A stretch of DNA of 9,284 nucleotides, taken from the NCBI GenBank assembly GCA_017964325.1, contig JAGCSE010000335.1:1-9284 (forward strand), written 5' to 3'. A program made the position numbers and the translations under genes. This document shows positions 1 through 6,754 of the stretch, one piece after another (position 1 is the first letter of the stretch; each line of letters begins with the position of its first letter). The notes under the pieces were generated by a model that was given only the letters and a program-made list of their open reading frames with translations, made no database searches and was not told the DNA's origin. The stretch comes from Victivallales bacterium. Lineage in GTDB: Bacteria; Verrucomicrobiota; Lentisphaeria; Oligosphaerales; Oligosphaeraceae.

Positions 1-111
1 AATGAAATTCTTTCATTTATATTGTGGTACTTGAAAATCACCCGCAGGTGGCTAAAGTAAAGACGAATTATTCTTTAATATAAAGGTTTATCCGCGAGCA
101 TGGGGCATATC
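1..111 (+). promoter_or_regulatory. AT-rich leader upstream of the glycyl radical enzyme gene
   Basis: No gene is visible here; this is the 5' flank of the glycyl radical enzyme. It is AT-rich and contains a small palindrome at 73-85, with arms CTTTA and TAAAG around ATA. A near copy of the same stretch (13 of 14 bases, CTTTAATATACAGG) lies just before the effector start at 6755. No -35/-10 pair of good quality can be assigned: a TTGAAA at 31-36 has no convincing -10 at 17 bp. A sigma-54 GG-N10-GC arrangement was looked for around 26-39 and is not met. Confidence 0.3.
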
Positions 112-2247
112 ATGAACGAGCGAATCCAAAGGCTGGTCCATCAAGTCCTGACAAGCGACATCAATCCGCCGACGCATGAGATTGAATGCGATCCGTTTGA
201 CGAAAAACTGTCGGAGCCGATGTTCGTCGCGAAGCGGTTCTGCGAGTTCTACAACGCGCAGCCGATCGTGATCGGAGACGACAACGAACTGGTTGGCCAT
301 ATCCGTTTCGACAAGACGCCGGTTCCCGCCGACATCTTCCATCGTTCGGGCCATGCGAAATTCCGTGAAGCATCCGCCAAATACTACGGAAAGCCGCAGG
401 AGAATCTCTGCACGTTCGAATGGCAGCATTCCAATGCGGATTTCGGCAAGCTCATCCGCCTGGGCCTCAACGGCTACGTGAAGGAAATCAACGCCTCACG
501 AAAGAAGTTTCTTGGCGAACGCTGCCATCTGCAATTTCTGGCGGCATTGGAGCGCGTCATCCACGGTATCGGCCAGCGAGCGGACGCCTATCGCCAGCGT
601 TGCGTCGATCTGGCGGAAGCCTGTGAAGATCCTGCACGAAAGGCGACGTTGCTGCGGATGGCGGCGAACTGCACTCAAGTCCCGATGAATCCTGCGCGGT
701 CGTTCGAAGAGGCGGTGCAGTGCGTCTATTTCTGTTTTGCCTTCCTGCCGGACAGCATCGGACGGCCCGATCAATATCTCTATCCGCTTTACAAACAAGG
801 TATTGCAGATGGGACGCTGACGCCCGAACACGCGACGGAGCTGATTCAGGAACTGTTCATCATGATCCACGGCCACACGCCGTTCAATTCCGGCTGGGCC
901 GGTGACAAGGGCGCCGAATCGCATTTCGCGATCGGCGGCTACACGATCGACCATGAAGACGGCTTCAACGAACTGTCCAAACTGATCATCGAGGCGATGA
1001 TGGACATGCCGCTGATCCGTCCGCAGGTCTCTCTCCGCTGGAACAAGAAGACGCCTCATGACGTTCTGCGCTACATGATGGACTGGGAGCGGAAGGATAA
1101 GAACAAACGCGTGGCGTTCGTCAACGACGAGCCGCGCATCGCTGGGCTCATGAAGCTGTTCGGGCTGCCGTGGGAGAAAGCATACGACTACATCATGGTC
1201 GGCTGCAACGAACCCGCCTTCCAAGGCGGCATCTCGCTGGGCGGCAACACGGTGAACATCGTCCGCTCGTTGACGAACACGTTGACGAAACGCCGTTCGG
1301 AAATCTTGAAATGCAAAGACTTCGACAGCTTCTATTCGATTTACGAACAGGAACTTCGCAACGATTTATTCACGATGCTCGACTACGGCAACATGTTCAA
1401 CGACCTGCGTTCGCGGGATTGCAACGTGCTGTCGTCGTTGTTCTTGGATGGCTGTATCGAACGTGCCGAGAGCGCGACGCGCGGCGGCGCGGCGCTGGCC
1501 CGTGGCGGCGGCGCGAATTTCATGGGGACGACGAATCTCGTCGATTCGCTGGCGGTCATCCGCCAGTTTGTTTTCGAAGAGAAGAAGATCGCCTTCGAGG
1601 ATCTGCTGAAGGCGTTGGACGACGACTGGAAAGGCGCGGAGGACATGCGGCAGATGATTCTCGGCCGCGGCCGCTTTTTCGGCAACCACGACGAATTGTC
1701 TGACGGCATCGCGCGTCGCGTCTATGAAAGCGTCTATGCGTTCGCCGCAGGGCGGACGGACATTTTCGGCACGACGCTGACATACGGCAATCTGACGGGC
1801 TACAACCCGCATTTCGCATGGTTCGGAGCGTTGACGGGCGCCACGCCAGACGGTCGTGTCGCAGGCTCCGCGTTGACGTTCGGCAGCGGCCAGTCCTACG
1901 GAAAGGACAACGACGGCGTGACGAGCCATCTGCTATCCGTCGCGCAAATGGACACGACTGGCATCATGACAGGCAATACCATCATGAATTTGACAGTCGA
2001 TGAGCAGACGGTTCGCGACGACGCGTCGTTCGAGAAGCTTGTGCTGCTCGTCGAGACGTTTTTCAAGCAGGGCGGCCTGCACATCCAGCTGAACCATGTG
2101 TCGCGCGAAGAACTGATCGCCGCGAAGGCGGAGCCGCAGAAGTACAAAAGCCTGCGCGTCCGCGTGTCGGGCTTTTCGGCGACGTTCATTTCGCTGAACG
2201 AGGCGTTGCAGGACAATGTCATCAACCGCACGACGGAAAGCCTGTGA
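112..2247 (+). CDS. Glycyl radical enzyme, C-x-E dehydratase/lyase type (PFL-like fold, substrate unknown)
   Basis: This is a complete 711-residue glycyl radical enzyme. Such enzymes carry a radical on a C-terminal glycine, installed by a radical-SAM activase, which generates a thiyl radical on an active-site cysteine for anaerobic C-C, C-O, C-N or C-S cleavage in the cytoplasm. The thiyl motif GCNEP puts Cys365 two residues before Glu367, as in dehydratases and C-X lyases (diol, choline, hydroxyproline, isethionate types). True pyruvate formate-lyase has a Cys-Cys pair instead. The glycyl motif RVSGFSATF puts the radical at Gly687, 24 residues from the C-terminus. An ATPDGR block and the HIQLNHVSREEL segment are also typical. 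Position +1 to the glycine is Phe instead of the usual Tyr, and the chain is shorter than the roughly 780-850 residues of most relatives. Start 112 is preferred over the in-frame ATG at 100 because MNERIQRL matches family N-termini and GGGG at 102-105 is well spaced. No activase is in the window, so the substrate cannot be assigned. Confidence 0.93.
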   Translation: MNERIQRLVHQVLTSDINPPTHEIECDPFDEKLSEPMFVAKRFCEFYNAQPIVIGDDNELVGHIRFDKTPVPADIFHRSGHAKFREASAKYYGKPQENLCTFEWQHSNADFGKLIRLGLNGYVKEINASRKKFLGERCHLQFLAALERVIHGIGQRADAYRQRCVDLAEACEDPARKATLLRMAANCTQVPMNPARSFEEAVQCVYFCFAFLPDSIGRPDQYLYPLYKQGIADGTLTPEHATELIQELFIMIHGHTPFNSGWAGDKGAESHFAIGGYTIDHEDGFNELSKLIIEAMMDMPLIRPQVSLRWNKKTPHDVLRYMMDWERKDKNKRVAFVNDEPRIAGLMKLFGLPWEKAYDYIMVGCNEPAFQGGISLGGNTVNIVRSLTNTLTKRRSEILKCKDFDSFYSIYEQELRNDLFTMLDYGNMFNDLRSRDCNVLSSLFLDGCIERAESATRGGAALARGGGANFMGTTNLVDSLAVIRQFVFEEKKIAFEDLLKALDDDWKGAEDMRQMILGRGRFFGNHDELSDGIARRVYESVYAFAAGRTDIFGTTLTYGNLTGYNPHFAWFGALTGATPDGRVAGSALTFGSGQSYGKDNDGVTSHLLSVAQMDTTGIMTGNTIMNLTVDEQTVRDDASFEKLVLLVETFFKQGGLHIQLNHVSREELIAAKAEPQKYKSLRVRVSGFSATFISLNEALQDNVINRTTESL

Positions 2248-2316
2248 CATGAATGGATCAGAGGGCTTCCGCCATCGGTGCATGACATGAGATTGCACGA
2301 CGGCTTTCATTGTCGC

Positions 2317-2391
2317 ACAAGACAAAAAAAATTGTGTCTTGATGTAACATTTTCTGTTTTCTTGGAGAATATTTACAGAAGGAACAGAAAG
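2317..2391 (+). promoter_or_regulatory. Upstream element copy A (shared with 6618-6714)
   Basis: This block shares, in the same order, ACAAGACAA (2317-2325), an A-run, ATGTAACA (2342-2349), a 14-nt T-rich spacer, GGAGA (2364-2368), an AATATT-type stretch and a GAAAG end with the segment before the second effector. From ATGTAACA to GAAAG the two copies align without gaps over 50 nt with about 32 identities by eye. The spacer between ATGTAACA and GGAGA is exactly 14 nt in both. It lies about 135-185 nt before the chaperone start at 2526. A common promoter or regulator-binding site for both secretion-related units is the inferred role; no known box is matched. Confidence 0.5.
2318..2341 (+). terminator. 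Stem-loop with A-rich loop, possible weak terminator or operator
   Basis: CAAGACA (2318-2324) is a perfect inverted repeat of TGTCTTG (2335-2341) around a 10-nt A-rich loop. It sits 70 nt after the glycyl radical enzyme stop. No T-tract follows the stem on the + strand, so an intrinsic terminator is only weakly supported. Because the stem abuts the repeated ATGTAACA block, a regulatory role is equally possible. Confidence 0.25.
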
Positions 2392-2525
2392 CTGCATGGC
2401 GTTTTCGGGTTATTACTAGAATTAATGGCATAAAAACATTACATTATAGAAAAGCATCTAAAATATTCTTGAGAATGCGATTGTGGCTGACGTGCAAAAC
2501 AATAAAATGCTTGCGGGAACAAAAC

Positions 2526-2990
2526 ATGAAGACAAAAGAAGATTACAAGGCTTTTCTGGAAGAAGTACGCAAGGAGACTGGAATTGACGCTTTGGTTCCT
2601 GATGAATCGGGACTAGTGACGGTCAATGTTGATGAAGCATACAACGTGAATCTCCAGTTTGTGGAGGCGTCGGCGAGCATCCTCTGCTTCGTGGAAGTGA
2701 CGCAGCTTCCAAGTGACGCGCCGAAAGAGGTTTATCGCGATTTGCTATCCGGCGGGCTCTTCGGCCATGAGACGGGAGGCGGTTTCTTTACGTTGGAGCC
2801 TGATACGGAGACGGTTGTTTACAACTACTTCTTCGATCTTGAAGCCATCGAGGATGACGTGGAGGAGTTTGTCTCCGCTTTGGAAAAAATCATGCAGTTA
2901 TGCGACATTTGGACTAAGCGGATCAAGGGGATTTTGGAAGACGGTGAAACGTCCGGAAGTACGGAAAACCATATCTTCTTCCATCCATAA
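2526..2990 (+). CDS. Putative type III secretion chaperone, CesT/Tir-chaperone-like
   Basis: A 154-residue, strongly acidic cytoplasmic protein without signal peptide or membrane segment. Its layout follows class I T3SS chaperones of the CesT family: an N-terminal helix (YKAFLEEVRKETG, about residues 7-19), a beta-rich middle with short acidic turns (VTVNVDEAYNVNLQFVE, then ILCFVEVTQLP), a helix around PKEVYRDLL, further strands (GGGFFTLE, TVVYNYFF) and a C-terminal amphipathic helix (VEEFVSALEKIMQLCDIW). Such proteins act as dimers that bind the N-terminal region of one effector. The gene lies 26 nt before the 1197-residue protein, which is then its likely client. Start 2526 is chosen because GGGA at 2515-2518 lies 7 nt upstream; the in-frame ATG at 2469 adds a basic 19-residue extension unlike the family. 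Identification rests on pattern, size, charge and context, not on a database hit. Confidence 0.72.
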   Translation: MKTKEDYKAFLEEVRKETGIDALVPDESGLVTVNVDEAYNVNLQFVEASASILCFVEVTQLPSDAPKEVYRDLLSGGLFGHETGGGFFTLEPDTETVVYNYFFDLEAIEDDVEEFVSALEKIMQLCDIWTKRIKGILEDGETSGSTENHIFFHP

Positions 2991-3016
2991 ATGATAAAAT
3001 ACAGGGTTAGTTTGAC

Positions 3017-6000
3017 ATGCCATTGTCCATAAACGATTTCAAAACTGTTGCGCAATCGTCGTTTTTCGGTTCGCGGGATATTACCGTTGACAAACACGAA
3101 CATGCGAAGCTCGGTCATCTTGTCTTTTCATCTGGAAAGAAAGTAAACGAAGCGACCATGAATGCGTTCAAGGCGGCGTTGGAGCACGAATACGGCGTCT
3201 TTGGAACGCATGCGTTCGACACGGTCGTGGGCGCCCGCCAGCAGATGAAGAAGTCGTTGCGGGCGTGCGATGTGAAGGCCACGCTCTCGCAGATAGAGAC
3301 ATTCAAGAAGCCACGCTTTTTGAATGAACTGAGCCGTCAGTTGGATACCAATCCGAAATTTCGTGAACTACCCGAAAAGTTGCGTCAGACAATTCGCGCA
3401 GCTATAAGAGACGCACCATTTAAGGATTGTGACCTCTCATCCTGCAAGACGCCTTCGGACATGGCGCATCTGGCGGCGAAACGTCTTGCCAGCGTCATCT
3501 ACGAAAAACGTGGATCGGATGATGACATTGCTCCGCTCAATGAACGTGAGATGACCGAAACGACTGCAAAAGCCAATGAACCGACGGGACTTCGGAATCT
3601 CAAGACCATCTTTGAAAAAAGCTCGCACTCTGTTGAGGACCGCATCAAGAAAGGCTCGCTTGGCGCGGGCATGCGCGTCAATCGAAGCGAAACGAATCCC
3701 GTCTTGCTTGAGAAAGTCAAGACGAACGGCGTGGAGCCGGGCTTCATCTTCCGCAATGACTGGTCGTTGGACGATACGCGCGGCTTCATGGCGGATATCA
3801 ATTCGGACAAGAGCAAGGAGGCTCTCAGAATACTTAAGCAACAGAATCCCGAACTGGCGCAGAAATGCGAAGGCAAATCGTTGCGTGAACAGATTATGCT
3901 GGCGGGGCGCGCCCATCCCGCCGCGATGGCGGCCGCGTCGGAATACATGCTCGAAAAGGCGGTGGCGGTCGCGCTCGGCACGAACGACAAGAATGAACGC
4001 GTTTCCGGCAGTGTCGCCAATCTCGCAAAAGCCCTTGGCAACTATTTCAACAAGGCGGATTTGGAAAAATTGGACAAGAATGTTTCGGATCCGAAGAACA
4101 AGGATATTCTCAAAGAGGCGAAGACCGAACTGTTTACGGACATCCGTGATGCCGTGATGGGCGTGAAGACAGGCGATGCGGAATACAACGAGTCTTCTGT
4201 CTTCAAGCATTTCGCGGATCGCGCCATCATGAAGCTCGACTACAATGAAAGCGAAGCTTTCTGGAAGGGGGATTCCACCAAGGCCAGCACGTTCCGCCGC
4301 CCGGAACGGATTCTCACGAATCGCAAACCGATTCTGGGCTCGATCTACCGTTTCCAGACGCGTCAGACGGCGGACAAGATTTCCTCCGGGGCTGTCACCG
4401 AAGCACTTGCAAACGATTTGACACGGCTGGCCGGCGTGCCCGCGCAGGAGCTCGAAATCGTGCGTGGAGAATATTCCGACGGCCATCCCAAAATCATGCT
4501 TGCGGCCAAGTTCGCCAACGGCTACAAGGATATGGAGGACGGGATGCTTCAGGACGGCAGAGCGGTTGCGCGGAAGAATCCGGACGGCACGAAAGGCCCT
4601 GAACCAGAACCGCTTGGCAAATACAAGGCGTTCTTCCTGCTGACGGCGGACCGCGACGGCATCGGCAAGCGTGGTCAGAACAAAGGTTTCATCAACGGCA
4701 AGTTCTTCGCCATCGATCCAGGCCATTCTCTTGAAGGGAACGGCAAGTATCTGGAAGTGGCGGACGATTTCTCCTTCAAAGACACCTACGGATCCAGCAC
4801 GAAGCCGCGTTTCAACAACTTCTCCGTCTTCGACGACGATACGCGTTTCAACAAGCTCCAGGGCCTGGTGAATTTAAGGGAAATCGCGAATTCGGGAGCG
4901 TTTGACAAGCTGTTCGTTGATTATAGCAAAGCCTTCGATCCGAATGAAAAAGGCATTTCCGACACGGAGAAGGCCCTTCGCATGAAAATCAAAGCGGATA
5001 TCGACAAGAAACAGACCGAATTCAAGGAATCGTTGCACAAGTTGCTCAGGGTCGGCGGCATGCAGTTGGAAATGTACGATGATCTTGCGAAGGACGGTCC
5101 CGAGATGCAGGAAGGCGCCATCGAAACCATCGCCAATCTTGAAAAGCTCACGTCGCCAACGACTTGGGTGAGCAAGAAAGGGGAGGTTCCGCTGAAGCAT
5201 CTCGAAGTCAAGCCCGAAACGCGCATCCCGTGGCGGGCGGGCGTGGACGGCGACAATCTCGTCTATCACTGCGACAAGATGCTTCCAGAGAAGGCCCGCA
5301 AGATCTTGCATGACATCGCAGAAGAGCAGCACGTCAAGTTTGAGTTGGACGGCTTCAATACGACGCGTCTCATCATACCGAAATCTGCAGCGAAAGCATT
5401 TTTCGCGGCGTTCAACGAAGACAAGGTCGCCCAGCTGACACATCCGAAGGAATATGACATCCGGCGATTCGGCGGCGACGGATTGCTCGAATCCGTGGCA
5501 TACGAACCGTTTGAGCCATTCGTGGACGGGAAGGATCCCGAGCCTCCTTTGACAGCGGATCAACTGCCTGATTATCTTGATGTTGAGGATGACAATGGAA
5601 AAATCATAAATCTGCCAAAAATCCATTATGAGACGATGGCGACGACAAGTTGTCCGGGCGTCCACCGCCCGCGTTCCGTCGACGAGCTTCGTGCTATGAT
5701 GAAAGCGCGGATCCATCGCGGCAATGAAATTCTGCGTTCGCTTCTTCATACCGACAATGTATCGCGCTTCGAGGCGAGTGAGCAGAACATCGCCGCTTTG
5801 ACCATCGCGCTGCATGCCGCCGCCTTGAAGAAAAAACAATTCATGTATCGTGGCTCGTTCTCCATCGAGGATCCGAATGGCAACATCGCACGCTGGCTTG
5901 ATACGAATCGGAATATCTATCTGCGCTCATCGACGCACGCGGCGCCCTACCAGCATTTGACAGTCGATGGACATCTCAACATGCCGCGCGGCCTGGACGT

Positions 6001-6610
6001 GAAGGAAGGCATGGGCGGCCTGCTCAACGGCATGCGCACGTTCCATTATTTTTCCATCCCCGATTATGACCATCTGGATGATGCAGGTGGAAGTGGCTCG
6101 AAACGGCGGCTGTTCTTGAAGTGCGAGACTTACGGTATCTACTGGAGCACGGCGCATGTCCATCCTAACGACAAGAAAGCCGCCCGCTCGGAAGGCATGC
6201 ATACGCGCTGGGCACAGTTCGGCGATGTCTGCGAGTCGCTTCAGCACATGGCGTCGCTCTTCCGTTCATTCACGACATCGAAGACGGCTGAGGGCATCCG
6301 CAAAGAGAACATGCCTGATAATGTAAGAAACACGCTGAGGCTTGCCGAGTTGGAGTTGCGCAAGAGCGGTTTCATCCCGCAGGCCGAAAGCCTCAAACTG
6401 AATGACGTTCTCAAGGGCGGTGGTATCAAGATGTTCCTCGATAACTTCAATAGCGCCTTGAGAGGCTTGCCCGAGGACAGGGCCTTTGAGGCATGGAACG
6501 TGATGCAGCCGTTCCTTGATCAAATTGAAAATCAGATGAAGAGTTTAGTTGGCCCCCTGCCTGACAGCCGCATGGGCAATGAAATCTTGATTGACGCGAA
6601 AGACTTCTGA
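3017..6610 (+). CDS. Large putative type III secreted effector with kinase-like central region
   Basis: A 1197-residue hydrophilic protein without signal peptide or transmembrane segment, encoded 26 nt after a CesT-like chaperone; that pairing suggests a T3SS substrate. The first 25 residues are rich in Ser, Thr, Asp and Phe, as expected of a secretion signal. Residues about 455-575 look like a HipA/PI-kinase-type core: an alphaC-like helix with E462 (TEALANDLTRLAGVPAQ), a hinge-like strand ending MLAAKF (K498), a catalytic-loop-like stretch with D545, D547 and N555, then FFAIDPGHSL with D567 as candidate metal ligand. A clear beta3 lysine is not identified; K454 is a candidate. A separate C-terminal region holds a His/Trp-rich block (about 1029-1068: LFLKCETYG, then H1047, H1049, H1062, W1065) and a helical end. 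The SD is weak (AGGG at 3003-3006, spacing 10), perhaps aided by coupling to the chaperone. Function is inferred; an unrelated large cytoplasmic protein remains possible. Confidence 0.68.
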   Translation: MPLSINDFKTVAQSSFFGSRDITVDKHEHAKLGHLVFSSGKKVNEATMNAFKAALEHEYGVFGTHAFDTVVGARQQMKKSLRACDVKATLSQIETFKKPRFLNELSRQLDTNPKFRELPEKLRQTIRAAIRDAPFKDCDLSSCKTPSDMAHLAAKRLASVIYEKRGSDDDIAPLNEREMTETTAKANEPTGLRNLKTIFEKSSHSVEDRIKKGSLGAGMRVNRSETNPVLLEKVKTNGVEPGFIFRNDWSLDDTRGFMADINSDKSKEALRILKQQNPELAQKCEGKSLREQIMLAGRAHPAAMAAASEYMLEKAVAVALGTNDKNERVSGSVANLAKALGNYFNKADLEKLDKNVSDPKNKDILKEAKTELFTDIRDAVMGVKTGDAEYNESSVFKHFADRAIMKLDYNESEAFWKGDSTKASTFRRPERILTNRKPILGSIYRFQTRQTADKISSGAVTEALANDLTRLAGVPAQELEIVRGEYSDGHPKIMLAAKFANGYKDMEDGMLQDGRAVARKNPDGTKGPEPEPLGKYKAFFLLTADRDGIGKRGQNKGFINGKFFAIDPGHSLEGNGKYLEVADDFSFKDTYGSSTKPRFNNFSVFDDDTRFNKLQGLVNLREIANSGAFDKLFVDYSKAFDPNEKGISDTEKALRMKIKADIDKKQTEFKESLHKLLRVGGMQLEMYDDLAKDGPEMQEGAIETIANLEKLTSPTTWVSKKGEVPLKHLEVKPETRIPWRAGVDGDNLVYHCDKMLPEKARKILHDIAEEQHVKFELDGFNTTRLIIPKSAAKAFFAAFNEDKVAQLTHPKEYDIRRFGGDGLLESVAYEPFEPFVDGKDPEPPLTADQLPDYLDVEDDNGKIINLPKIHYETMATTSCPGVHRPRSVDELRAMMKARIHRGNEILRSLLHTDNVSRFEASEQNIAALTIALHAAALKKKQFMYRGSFSIEDPNGNIARWLDTNRNIYLRSSTHAAPYQHLTVDGHLNMPRGLDVKEGMGGLLNGMRTFHYFSIPDYDHLDDAGGSGSKRRLFLKCETYGIYWSTAHVHPNDKKAARSEGMHTRWAQFGDVCESLQHMASLFRSFTTSKTAEGIRKENMPDNVRNTLRLAELELRKSGFIPQAESLKLNDVLKGGGIKMFLDNFNSALRGLPEDRAFEAWNVMQPFLDQIENQMKSLVGPLPDSRMGNEILIDAKDF

Positions 6611-6754
6611 AAGAGAAACAAGACAATGGCCGACATCTGAAAAAACAAAAAAATATTCGTGGTCATGTAACAAATCTTGATTTCATGGAGAAATATTCAT
6701 GGAGGGCGGAAAAGAAAAGAACATGAACCACCTTTAATATACAGGAGAATGACA
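6611..6754. other. Intergenic region before second effector unit
   Basis: 144 nt without a credible long gene. It is A-rich and contains the second copy of the shared upstream element (6618-6714), a 14-nt-period direct repeat of TTCATGGAG (6682-6690 and 6696-6704) and an SD (AGGAG, 6743-6747) for the start at 6755. No stem followed by a T-run is seen after the preceding gene, so a classical terminator cannot be called. A 12-codon reading frame at 6699-6737 (MEGGKEKNMNHL) with GGAGA 7 nt upstream could be a leader peptide, but it is too short to support. Confidence 0.5.
6618..6714 (+). promoter_or_regulatory. Upstream element copy B (shared with 2317-2391)
   Basis: Contains ACAAGACAA (6618-6626), an A-rich stretch, ATGTAACA (6665-6672), a 14-nt spacer, GGAGA (6687-6691), AATATT and a GAAAAG end, matching copy A in order and largely in spacing. 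About 22 nt are inserted between ACAAGACAA and ATGTAACA relative to copy A. As in copy A, the A-rich stretch can be enclosed by a short stem, here TGGCC (6627-6631) with GGTCA (6661-6665), including one G-U pair. It ends 40 nt before the effector start, closer than copy A is to its gene. A shared transcriptional control site is inferred. Confidence 0.5.

Larger units (their letters stand above)
2248..2525. other. Intergenic region between metabolic gene and effector/chaperone unit
   Basis: A 278-nt stretch without a credible gene, clearly more AT-rich than the flanking coding regions. It contains an imperfect inverted repeat around 2294-2319, a perfect 7-bp inverted repeat with an A-rich loop at 2318-2341, and a regulatory-like block at 2342-2391 that recurs upstream of 6755. 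The stretch 2400-2460 is very AT-rich (TTACATTATAG at 2439-2449) and could hold a -10 element, but no convincing -35 partner is seen. It is the natural place for the promoter of the 2526-6610 unit. Confidence 0.5.

Noticed and set aside
26..39. Possible sigma-54 promoter around TGGTAC
   Set aside because: The GG is followed at the right spacing by TC instead of GC, so the essential -12 element is missing.
496..1224. Minus-strand open frame of 242 codons within the glycyl radical enzyme
   Set aside because: The + strand frame encodes clear enzyme motifs across this stretch; the antisense translation resembles no protein.
112..2247. Annotation as pyruvate formate-lyase (pflB)
   Set aside because: The active site is Cys-Asn-Glu, lacking the adjacent Cys-Cys pair required by PFL, and other positions match the dehydratase/lyase branch.
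2362..2433. Short frame from a TTG at 2362 whose start (MENIY) resembles the frame from 6685 (MEKYS) in the second upstream element
   Set aside because: Neither has an SD, the resemblance covers only a few residues, and it follows from the shared DNA element.
3437..4726. Long minus-strand open frame (429 codons) opposite the large effector gene
   Set aside because: It lies wholly opposite a strongly supported + strand gene, its translation is Arg/Phe/His-rich without domain logic, and no SD supports a start. It is a shadow frame caused by codon bias.
4376..4746. HipA-type toxin of a toxin-antitoxin pair
   Set aside because: The kinase-like stretch is embedded in a 1197-residue protein, there is no HipB-like DNA-binding partner, and the upstream small gene has a chaperone rather than antitoxin pattern.
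4874..5839. Minus-strand open frame of 321 codons
   Set aside because: Same reason: antisense to the effector coding sequence, with low-complexity-like composition and no independent gene signals.
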